5,644 bases of DNA, taken from assembly GCA_903930095.1 (NCBI GenBank), contig CAIYXE010000157.1, forward strand, positions 1 to 5,644, written 5' to 3'. How positions within the stretch are numbered: position 1 is the stretch's first letter; each line of letters starts with the position of its first letter. Both the position numbers and the translations under genes were made by a program. This document shows, in pieces, positions 1-5,644 of this stretch. Source of the DNA: an uncultured Hyphomicrobiales bacterium (GTDB taxonomy: Bacteria; Pseudomonadota; Alphaproteobacteria; Rhizobiales; Aestuariivirgaceae). The notes below the pieces were generated by a model. It was not told the DNA's origin. It saw only the letters and a program-made list of their open reading frames with translations, and searched no databases.

Positions 1-1239
1 GCGGGAGGCTCCGCACTGTCCAGCCCCGATGCCGCCAAGCGGCTTGAAGCGGCGGAAGCCGTGCTCAAGTCCCGCGATGCCGCGGCACTTCCGGCGCTGG
101 AAGAGGCGCTGGCCAAGGAAACCGACCCGAAGGTCAAGGCTTCGATGGAACTGGCGAAGGCGGCAGCCCTCCTCGCCTCAGATGCCACTGCGGAGGTCAA
201 GCGCGCAGCCATCGCGACGCTTGCTGCAACCGGCAGCCGCGATGTGCTTCCCATTCTCGCCCAGGCAGCGCAGGGCAGCGGCCCCGAGGCTGCCGATGCG
301 CAAGGCGCGATCAAGCAGGTTGAAACGACGCTTGCCTACTGGAACGCCGCGGAAAACATCTGGTACGGCATTTCGCTGGGCTCTGTTCTGCTGCTTGCGG
401 CCATAGGCCTTGCGATCACGTTTGGCGTGATGGGCGTGATCAACATGGCGCATGGCGAGATGGTGATGCTCGGCGCCTACACCACATTCGTCGTGCAGGA
501 GGTGATCCGCACTTCCTTCCCCGGCCTGTTCGACTGGTCGCTGCTCATCGCGCTGCCGCTGGCATTTCTCGTCGCCGCGGTGATGGGGCTGATCATCGAG
601 CGCATCGTGATCCGCCCGCTCTACGGCAGGCCGCTCGAGACCCTGCTCGCCACCTGGGGCGTGTCGCTCATCCTGCAACAGGCCGTGCGCATGATCTTCG
701 GCCCCACCAACCGCGAGGTCGGCAACCCGTCCTGGGCATCGGGCGCCTTCGAACTCGGCCAGATGTCGATCACCTACAACCGCCTGTGGCTCGTCCTCTT
801 CTCACTCGCCGTCTTTGCCGGGCTCTACGTCCTGCTGAACAAGACGTCCTTCGGCCTGCAGCTGCGCGCCGTCACCCAGAACCGGCGCATGGCGTCCGCG
901 ATCGGCATCAGAACGCCGTGGATTGGTGCCCTCACCTTCGCCGTAGGCTCAGGTATTGCCGGCATTGCCGGTGTCGGGCTCTCGCAGATCGACAATGTCT
1001 CGCCCGATCTTGGCCAGGGCTACATCATCGACAGCTTCATGGTCGTGGTGTTCGGCGGCGTTGGCAGCCTGTGGGGCACGCTCGTCGCCGCCATGACGCT
1101 CGGCATCGTCAACAAGCTGCTGGAGCCCTTTGCGGGCGCGGTGCTGGGCAAGATCCTGGTGCTGGTCTTCATCATCCTCTTCATCCAGAAGCGGCCGCGC
1201 GGGCTGTTCGCACTCAAGGGCAGGTTCGTCGACGCATGA
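1..1239 (+). CDS. urtB: Urea ABC transporter permease UrtB (5' end missing)
   Basis: One of the two inner-membrane permeases of the UrtABCDE urea importer. The frame is open from base 1, so the start lies upstream; 412 residues are visible, against roughly 520 in full UrtB proteins as I recall them. Visible residues 1-110 are soluble, Ala/Glu/Lys-rich and look like paired helices of HEAT type (for example AALPALEEALAKETDPKVKA), the N-terminal extension typical of UrtB and absent from LivH. From about residue 118 there are hydrophobic membrane segments. Liv-permease landmarks are NMAHGEMVMLGAY (148-160), the cytoplasmic ATPase-contact loop LRAVTQNRRMASAIGI (288-303), VVVFGGVGSLWGT (348-360) and the terminal RPRGLFALKG. 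The stop overlaps the urtC start by four bases (ATGA). The extension and the urtCDE neighbours separate it from plain livH. The GTG at 61 is internal, not the start. Confidence 0.93.
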   Translation, partial: AGGSALSSPDAAKRLEAAEAVLKSRDAAALPALEEALAKETDPKVKASMELAKAAALLASDATAEVKRAAIATLAATGSRDVLPILAQAAQGSGPEAADAQGAIKQVETTLAYWNAAENIWYGISLGSVLLLAAIGLAITFGVMGVINMAHGEMVMLGAYTTFVVQEVIRTSFPGLFDWSLLIALPLAFLVAAVMGLIIERIVIRPLYGRPLETLLATWGVSLILQQAVRMIFGPTNREVGNPSWASGAFELGQMSITYNRLWLVLFSLAVFAGLYVLLNKTSFGLQLRAVTQNRRMASAIGIRTPWIGALTFAVGSGIAGIAGVGLSQIDNVSPDLGQGYIIDSFMVVVFGGVGSLWGTLVAAMTLGIVNKLLEPFAGAVLGKILVLVFIILFIQKRPRGLFALKGRFVDA

Positions 1240-2351
1240 GACGCCTCACCCTCCTCGCCGCCGCCATCATCATGGGCCTCGCCCTGCTCGTGCCGTTGCT
1301 CAATCTCGCCGTGCCGCCGGACTCGGCCTTCCACATCCCGGACTATCTGGTGCCGCTGCTCGGAAAATACCTCTGCTTCGCCATCCTCGCGCTGGCGCTC
1401 GATCTGGCATGGGGCTACTGCGGCATTCTCTCGCTTGGGCATGGCGCCTTCTTCGCGCTGGGCGGCTATGCCATGGGCATGTACCTGATGCGGCAGATCG
1501 GAACGCGCGGCGTCTATGCGCATCCGGTGCTGCCCGACTTCATGGTGTTCCTGAACTGGAAGGAGCTGCCATGGTACTGGTACGGCTTCGACATGTTCTG
1601 GTTCGCATGCCTGATGGTCATGCTGGTGCCGGGCCTCCTCGCCTTCGTCTTCGGCTGGTTCGCCTTCCGCTCGCGCGTCACCGGTGTCTATCTCTCGATT
1701 ATCACCCAGGCGCTCACCTATGCGCTGCTGCTGGCCTTCTTCCGCAACGACATGGGCTTCGGCGGCAACAACGGCCTCACCGACTTCAAGGACATACTGG
1801 GCTTCAACATCCAGGCGCAGCAGACGCGCGCGGCGCTGTTCGCGGCAACCGCGCTGATCCTTGGCATGTTCCTGCTGCTGTTGCTGTGGATTGTGCAGTC
1901 GCGCCTTGGCAAGGTCATGGTGGCGGTGCGCGATGCCGAGAGCCGCACGCGCTTCATCGGCTATCGCGTGGAACATGTGAAGCTCTTTGCCTTCACCCTG
2001 TCCGCCGTCATGGCCGGCATCGCGGGCGCCCTCTATGTGCCGCAGGTGGGCATCATCAACCCCGGCGAATTCTCGCCCGCCAATTCGATCGAGATCGTGA
2101 TCTGGACCGCCGTCGGCGGCCGCGGCACGCTGGTGGGCCCGATCATCGGCGCGCTCAGCGTCAATGCGGGCAAGAGCTACTTCACGGCCGCCTTCCCGGA
2201 CATGTGGCTCCTGGTGCTCGGCGCCCTCTTCGTCTGCGTCACGCTGTTCCTGCCCAGGGGCATCGTTGGCACGCTGGCGGAGTGGTGGGAGAAGCGGCCG
2301 CGCAAGAAGAAGCAGCAAGTACCGGCAGCCGCCATGGAGGCTGCCGAATGA
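1236..2351 (+). CDS. urtC: Urea ABC transporter permease UrtC
   Basis: Second inner-membrane permease of the urea importer, LivM-like, expected to pair with UrtB; 371 residues, a normal UrtC length. The ATG at 1236 overlaps the urtB stop, and the frame further upstream is only an out-of-frame reading of urtB, so this start is well fixed. Only a weak AGG (1222-1224) precedes it, which suggests coupling to urtB translation. A hydrophobic first segment (about 4-25) is followed by GYCGILSLGHGAFFALGGYA (60-79), an aromatic-rich loop (about 103-122, NWKELPWYWYGFDMFW) typical of UrtC, and GFGGNNGLTDF (174-184). The coupling loop SRLGKVMVAVRDAESRTRF (222-240) should contact an ATPase. Later landmarks are ALYVPQVGIINPGEFSP (265-281), IWTAVGGRGTLVGPIIG (289-305) and LFLPRGIVGT (337-346). 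The tail is very basic (RPRKKKQQ, 354-361) and probably cytoplasmic. The stop overlaps urtD by four bases. Confidence 0.95.
   Translation: MRRLTLLAAAIIMGLALLVPLLNLAVPPDSAFHIPDYLVPLLGKYLCFAILALALDLAWGYCGILSLGHGAFFALGGYAMGMYLMRQIGTRGVYAHPVLPDFMVFLNWKELPWYWYGFDMFWFACLMVMLVPGLLAFVFGWFAFRSRVTGVYLSIITQALTYALLLAFFRNDMGFGGNNGLTDFKDILGFNIQAQQTRAALFAATALILGMFLLLLLWIVQSRLGKVMVAVRDAESRTRFIGYRVEHVKLFAFTLSAVMAGIAGALYVPQVGIINPGEFSPANSIEIVIWTAVGGRGTLVGPIIGALSVNAGKSYFTAAFPDMWLLVLGALFVCVTLFLPRGIVGTLAEWWEKRPRKKKQQVPAAAMEAAE
2336..2340 (+). promoter_or_regulatory. Ribosome binding site of urtD
   Basis: GGAGG inside the 3' end of urtC, seven bases before the ATG at 2348. It is the best Shine-Dalgarno match among the internal junctions of this operon. 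It supports that ATG as the urtD start and suggests urtD can initiate on its own as well as by coupling across the ATGA overlap. Confidence 0.75.
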
Positions 2352-3094
2352 GCAAGGCGGGTTCTCTCCTCTATCTCAACGGCATCACGGTGAGCTTTGA
2401 CGGCTTCAAGGCGCTGAACAGCCTGTCACTCATCGTGGCGGAGGGCGAGATGCGCGCCATCATCGGCCCCAATGGCGCGGGCAAGACCACCATGATGGAC
2501 GTGATCACGGGCAAGACGCGGCCTGATGCAGGCGAGGCGCTGTTCGAAGAATCAGCCGACCTCTTGACGCGCGACGAGGCCGAGATCGCCAGGCTTGGCA
2601 TCGGCCGGAAGTTCCAGCGCCCGTCGGTGTTCGAGAGCCATACCGTGTGGGACAACATCGAGCTGGCACTTGCCGGGAACCGCGGCGTGCTGGAGAGCCT
2701 GTTCCACAAGCGCTCGGCGCCGGAGACCGCGCGCATCGAGGAGGTGCTCGACACCGTTGGCCTGACGTCTGAGGCCACGAGGCTTGCGGCCTATCTGAGC
2801 CATGGACAGAAGCAGTGGCTGGAGATCGGCATGCTGCTGGCACAGGAACCGAAGCTCCTCCTCGTCGACGAACCGGTTGCCGGCATGACGGATGACGAGA
2901 CGGCCGAGACCGCACGGCTCCTGAAGCGCATCGCCCGGGAGAAGGCCGTGGTGGTGGTCGAGCACGACATGTCCTTTGTGCGCGAACTGGGCGTCAAGGT
3001 CACGGTGCTGCATGAGGGCTCCGTGCTGGCCGAAGGCTCGCTCGACACGGTGAGTGCCGATCCGCGCGTCATCGAAGTCTATCTCGGCAGGTGA
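2348..3094 (+). CDS. urtD: Urea ABC transporter ATP-binding protein UrtD
   Basis: Cytoplasmic ATPase, LivG-like, that powers urea import as the partner of UrtE; 248 residues, normal for the family. All ABC motifs are present: Walker A GPNGAGKTT (40-48), Q-loop Gln90 in GRKFQRPSVFE, the signature LSHGQ (150-154), Walker B LLLVDE (170-175) with catalytic Glu175, and the H-loop His206 in VVVVEHD. The signature has His where LSGGQ has Gly; LSHGQKQWLEIGMLLAQ is characteristic of UrtD. DEPVAGMTDDET (174-185) and the ending ADPRVIEVYLGR are also UrtD hallmarks and separate it from LivG. The start is the ATG at 2348, overlapping the urtC stop and preceded by a good GGAGG. The stop overlaps the GTG of urtE. 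No key residue is missing, so an active ATPase is expected. Confidence 0.96.
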   Translation: MSKAGSLLYLNGITVSFDGFKALNSLSLIVAEGEMRAIIGPNGAGKTTMMDVITGKTRPDAGEALFEESADLLTRDEAEIARLGIGRKFQRPSVFESHTVWDNIELALAGNRGVLESLFHKRSAPETARIEEVLDTVGLTSEATRLAAYLSHGQKQWLEIGMLLAQEPKLLLVDEPVAGMTDDETAETARLLKRIAREKAVVVVEHDMSFVRELGVKVTVLHEGSVLAEGSLDTVSADPRVIEVYLGR

Positions 3095-3798
3095 GCATGA
3101 TCAGCCTGAGCATCAGCGGCCTCGACCTCCACTACGGCGCAGCACAGGCCCTCAAGGGCGTCTCGATCGATGTCGAACCCGGCTCCATCACCTGCGTCCT
3201 CGGGCGCAACGGCGTGGGCAAGTCGAGCCTGCTCCGCGCCGTCATGGGTCTGCAGCCGGTGAGTGGCGGCGGCATCAGCCTTGACGGCAAGCCCATCTCG
3301 CGGCTTGCCCCACACCAGCGCGTGAAGGCGGGCCTCGGCTACGTGCCGCAGGGCCGGGAGATCTTCCCGCTGCTCACGGTTGAGGAGAACCTGCGCACCG
3401 GCCTCATCGTTCTGCCGCGCAGCGAGCGGCGCATCGACGCCGACGTGCTGAGGCTCTTCCCCGTGCTGAAGGACATGCTGTCGCGGCGCGGGGGCGATCT
3501 CTCGGGCGGCCAGCAGCAGCAGCTCGCCATCGCCCGGGCACTCATGACACAACCGAAGATCCTCGTGCTGGACGAGCCGACGGAAGGCATCCAGCCGTCA
3601 ATCATCAAGGACATCGGCAACGCCATCCGGCACCTGAGGAAGACAACCGGCATGAGCTTCCTGCTGGTCGAGCAATATCTCGACTTCTGCCGTGACCTTG
3701 CAGACAAGGTCTACATCATGGACCGCGGCGAGGTGGTGCATGCGGGCCCGGCGGAGGACCTCGGCAAGCCGGAGGTGCGCAGGCACCTGATGGTCTGA
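3091..3798 (+). CDS. urtE: Urea ABC transporter ATP-binding protein UrtE
   Basis: Second cytoplasmic ATPase of the urea importer, LivF-like; 235 residues from the GTG at 3091, whose GTGA overlaps the urtD stop. An ATG at 3097 (233 residues) is an equally possible start and has AGG five bases upstream; the difference is two residues. Motifs counted from the GTG: Walker A GRNGVGKSS (38-46), Q-loop Gln87 in GYVPQGREIFPLLTVEENL (a UrtE hallmark), signature LSGGQQQQLAIARAL (137-151), Walker B ILVLDE (157-162) and DEPTEGIQPSIIKDI (161-175), also typical of UrtE. The usual H-loop His is Gln195 (LLVEQY), as in LivF-type ATPases generally. It is the last gene of the plus-strand operon; a hairpin begins 20 bases after the stop, and no urease gene follows. 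Confidence 0.95.
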   Translation: MSMISLSISGLDLHYGAAQALKGVSIDVEPGSITCVLGRNGVGKSSLLRAVMGLQPVSGGGISLDGKPISRLAPHQRVKAGLGYVPQGREIFPLLTVEENLRTGLIVLPRSERRIDADVLRLFPVLKDMLSRRGGDLSGGQQQQLAIARALMTQPKILVLDEPTEGIQPSIIKDIGNAIRHLRKTTGMSFLLVEQYLDFCRDLADKVYIMDRGEVVHAGPAEDLGKPEVRRHLMV

Positions 3799-3809
3799 TC
3801 CCGCCCGGC

Positions 3810-3840
3810 AAAAGCAAACGGCCGCCCATCAGGGCGGCCG
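3810..3840. terminator. Intrinsic terminator between the convergent operons
   Basis: A perfect 9-bp GC-rich stem (3819-3827 with 3832-3840) closes a four-base ATCA loop. Read on the minus strand, the stem is followed at once by TTTGCTTTTG (complement of 3809-3818), a good U-tract, so it should end the binding-protein transcript. Read on the plus strand, the stem is followed only by CTGCCTTATC, so termination of the urt transcript is probably weaker. It lies 20 bases past the urtE stop and 21 bases past the binding-protein stop. The rest of the 3799-3861 gap shows nothing else. Confidence 0.85.
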
Positions 3841-3861
3841 CTGCCTTATCGTGACCGGCGA

Positions 3862-5058
3862 TTACTTGCTCGCCAGGTAATCCACCGGAATGGCTTCCGA
3901 AATCGTCCACTCGTCCACCACACCCGGCTTGCCGTTCTCGACGGCGGTGATCAGGTAGCGGCCCTTGTTCTGGTGGTGCAGCTCGGCGGTGAAGGTGCGC
4001 GGACCAAAGAGGGTCGGCTCATCCTTCATCTTCTCGAGCTCGGCCACGACGGCGGCGGTCTCGGTGGTGCCGGCACGCTCAACGGCCTTGGCCCAGACGT
4101 CGATCATCACGTAGCCCGGATAGACATACTGGCTCGAGGGATCGCCGCCCGTCACTTCCTTGTACTTGGCGTTGAACTCATTGACCTTCGGGTTCGGGTC
4201 ATCGCCATGGACGGAGCCCTGGTCGGGCACGAAGAAGTTGGACAGGTCAGGCGTGGCCGAGAGCCAGTAGCTGCCGGACATGCCAGAGCCATTGAGGATC
4301 ATCGACTTGATGCCCGCAGCACGCAGCTGCTTCACGGCCGAAACGCCGCCCGGCATCATGGTGCACAGCATGATGGCATCCGGCTCCTGCGGCAGGCTCT
4401 TGATGCGGGTGATCTGCGCGGCAATCGAGGCGTCGTCGTTCTTGAACGTGTCCTCGCCCACGAGCTTTGCATCCGCCAGCTTCGGCAGCATCCAGTCGAA
4501 GCCGTCGCAGATGCCCTTGTTATACTCTGTCCAGGTGTCGAGCAGGCGGTAGAAGTTGCGCGCGTTCTTCTTGGTGTAGGCCCATTCCGCCATGGTGGCG
4601 CCCTGCACGGCCGCGAGCACCGAGGCCGAGAAGGAGTTGGGACCCACGCCCTGGATGCCGGCCTTGACCGACTCGGCGCAGAGGAAGAACGAGACCTTGC
4701 CAGCGCCTTCCGCGGCGAGTGCCGCAGGCGCACCGAAATCATAGTCGCAGGAGACGACGACGAGGTCAGCGCCCTTGTCGAGCACTTCGAGACCAGCCTT
4801 CGCACCTTCGGCGCGGTCGGTCTTGGTGTCGGCAGCGACCATCTCGATCTGCTTGCCCAGCAGTCCGCCGGCCTTGTTGATCTCGTCGATGCGGATGCGG
4901 GCTGCGTCTTCCGCCGGCTTGTCATAAGCCTGCATGAAGCCAGACTGGGCGGTGGCGAAGCCGACGATGATCTTCTCATCATCCGCCATCGCTGCCGGGC
5001 TGGCCAGAATGAGTGCGCCAAGTGCGGCACCCATTCCAAGTTTCAGATAATTCTTCAT
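3862..5058 (-). CDS. ABC transporter substrate-binding protein, Liv/Peripla_BP_6 type
   Basis: Secreted solute-binding protein of a branched-chain-amino-acid-type importer, expected to deliver ligand from the periplasm to the permease encoded just upstream; 398 residues, usual length. The N-terminus is a clear Sec signal peptide: basic MKNYLK, a hydrophobic core, and ASPAAMA before a likely cut after Ala25. There is no lipobox Cys. The mature protein starts DDEKIIVGFATAQSGFMQAY and continues with INKAGGLLGKQIEMVAADTK (60-79), the type I periplasmic-binding fold. Later landmarks are LLDTWTEYNKGICDGFDW (172-189), VKQLRAAGIK (242-251) and YVYPGYVMIDVW (311-322). Four Cys (104, 127, 184, 232) are present. 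The start is supported by GGAGGA four bases upstream. It is not UrtA-like in its N-terminal motifs, so it is probably not the binding protein of the facing urt operon. The ligand is unknown; amino acid, amide or aromatic acid are family possibilities. Confidence 0.9.
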   Translation of the reverse strand: MKNYLKLGMGAALGALILASPAAMADDEKIIVGFATAQSGFMQAYDKPAEDAARIRIDEINKAGGLLGKQIEMVAADTKTDRAEGAKAGLEVLDKGADLVVVSCDYDFGAPAALAAEGAGKVSFFLCAESVKAGIQGVGPNSFSASVLAAVQGATMAEWAYTKKNARNFYRLLDTWTEYNKGICDGFDWMLPKLADAKLVGEDTFKNDDASIAAQITRIKSLPQEPDAIMLCTMMPGGVSAVKQLRAAGIKSMILNGSGMSGSYWLSATPDLSNFFVPDQGSVHGDDPNPKVNEFNAKYKEVTGGDPSSQYVYPGYVMIDVWAKAVERAGTTETAAVVAELEKMKDEPTLFGPRTFTAELHHQNKGRYLITAVENGKPGVVDEWTISEAIPVDYLASK

Positions 5059-5062
5059 GACG

Positions 5063-5068
5063 TCCTCC
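5063..5068 (-). promoter_or_regulatory. Ribosome binding site of the binding-protein gene
   Basis: GGAGGA on the minus strand lies four bases before the ATG at 5058, within the 18-base gap after the permease stop. It fixes the start of the binding-protein gene and would allow strong independent translation. That fits the need for more binding protein than permease in such systems. Confidence 0.8.
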
Positions 5069-5076
5069 GTTGAAGT

Positions 5077-5644
5077 TTATGCAGTCTTCCCATCCGTGGG
5101 GGCAGCCGCGCTGCCCTCCGCGGAAAGCTTTTTCATCGGCCAGACGAGCTCCTTGTTCCGGGTGAGCCCGGTTGGCCGGTACATCAGAATGACGATCATC
5201 ACCACGCCAATGGCGATTTCCTGCACGCCGAGCGGCAGGGCGATGGTGCTTCCGCCGACGTCCACGCCCTTCTCCAGCCAGCGCAGCAGCTGGATGATGA
5301 TCGACAGCACGACCACCCCCAGAACAGCGCCGGAGAGCGAGTTCATGCCGCCCACCACCAGCATGGACAAGGTGATGAAAGTAAGGCCGAGATAAAAGGT
5401 GTCCGGCGTGACCACGCCCACCGAATGCGCGAAGAGCGCGCCACCGAGCCCCATGATGGCGCCGGAGATGACGAAGGCGATGAGCCGCTCGCGCGGGATG
5501 TCAACACCTGAGGCCGCTGCCGCCGTCGCCTCGTCGCGCGCGGCGCGCAGTGCGAGGCCCGAGCGCGAGATCGAATGCGCATAGGCCGCCAGCACCACGA
5601 GCACGGCACAGAGGAAATAAGGCCAGACCACGCGCACGATGGGA
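5077..5644 (-). CDS. Liv-type ABC transporter permease, LivM-like (5' end missing)
   Basis: C-terminal 188 residues of an inner-membrane permease of the branched-chain-amino-acid family; the frame runs off the window at 5644, so the start is not visible (the GTG at 5637 is probably internal). The ATPase-contact loop is seen as SGLALRAARDEATAAAASGV (28-47 of the visible part). It is followed by LIAFVISGAIMGLGGALFAH (54-73), VTPDTFYLGLTFITLSMLVV (78-97), GGMNSLSGAVLGVV (98-111), a last hydrophobic segment IAIGVVMIVILMYRPTGL (143-160), and a short hydrophilic tail. FVISG...GGALFAH and the final RPTGL match LivM better than LivH, though the call rests on a fragment. The binding-protein gene follows 18 bases after the stop, so both share a transcript. 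A LivH-like permease and two ATPases are expected further upstream but are not in view. Confidence 0.88.
   Translation of the reverse strand, partial: PIVRVVWPYFLCAVLVVLAAYAHSISRSGLALRAARDEATAAAASGVDIPRERLIAFVISGAIMGLGGALFAHSVGVVTPDTFYLGLTFITLSMLVVGGMNSLSGAVLGVVVLSIIIQLLRWLEKGVDVGGSTIALPLGVQEIAIGVVMIVILMYRPTGLTRNKELVWPMKKLSAEGSAAAPTDGKTA

Noticed and set aside
178..678. A minus-strand open frame opposite urtB.
   Set aside because: It is rich in His, Asp, Glu and Arg with no domain, and lies wholly opposite the coding region of a recognised permease.
786..1235. Upstream extension of the urtC frame, and likewise the long extension of the urtD frame from 1130.
   Set aside because: The extra residues are Arg/Ala/His-rich out-of-frame readings of the preceding genes; family-like sequence begins only at the overlapping ATG codons at 1236 and 2348.
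1020..2318. A 432-codon open frame on the minus strand, antisense to urtB and urtC.
   Set aside because: Its product is His/Arg/Glu/Ala-rich with no recognisable domain, and it mirrors a well-supported permease gene. Long antisense frames are common in high-GC DNA with G/C-biased third positions.
3862..5058. Possibility that the minus-strand binding protein is UrtA.
   Set aside because: Its start, spacing and N-terminal motifs are generic Liv-type, it is co-transcribed with a LivM-like permease, and urtA normally precedes urtB on the same strand.
3973..5073. A 366-codon open frame on the plus strand, antisense to the binding-protein gene.
   Set aside because: The opposite frame has a signal peptide, a ribosome binding site and clear family motifs. 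The plus-strand product is low in recognisable structure and is explained by codon bias.
5377..5644. Plus-strand small open frames opposite the permease fragment.
   Set aside because: They are short, lack ribosome binding sites and domains, and the minus-strand permease explains the region.

Overview
The window is a gene-dense, high-GC stretch (roughly 60-65% GC by eye, strongly G/C-biased third positions). It carries parts of two branched-chain-amino-acid-type (HAAT/Liv family) ABC importers that point at each other. Codon bias, the urt gene set and a second Liv-type cluster nearby fit an alphaproteobacterium, probably of the rhizobial order. That assignment is inference; no taxonomic marker is present.

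Plus strand, 1-3798: the 3' part of urtB, then complete urtC, urtD and urtE. These are the two permeases and two ATPases of the urea importer UrtABCDE. All three junctions are 4-base stop/start overlaps (ATGA, ATGA, GTGA), so this is one tightly coupled operon. The periplasmic urea-binding protein UrtA and the operon promoter would lie upstream, outside the window. No urease genes follow urtE.

3799-3861: a short convergent intergenic region with one strong GC-rich hairpin. It reads as an intrinsic terminator for the minus-strand operon and probably also limits read-through from urtE.

Minus strand, 5644-3862: the 3' part of a LivM-type permease, an 18-base gap with a strong ribosome binding site, then a complete secreted solute-binding protein of the Liv/Peripla_BP_6 type as the last gene. 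The ligand cannot be read from sequence. The region matching the LivJ ligand pocket carries Asp, Cys and Glu in place of the small Ser/Thr/Ala residues, so a classic branched-chain amino acid ligand is not assured.

Together the genes describe nutrient, probably nitrogen, scavenging: energised urea uptake through UrtBC/UrtDE, and a second importer for an unknown small polar solute. I found no RNA genes, CRISPR arrays, insertion sequences or phage genes, and no convincing evidence of a wholly new system. The most useful leads are the odd pocket of the binding protein, the helical N-terminal domain of UrtB, and the lack of urease genes directly after urtE.
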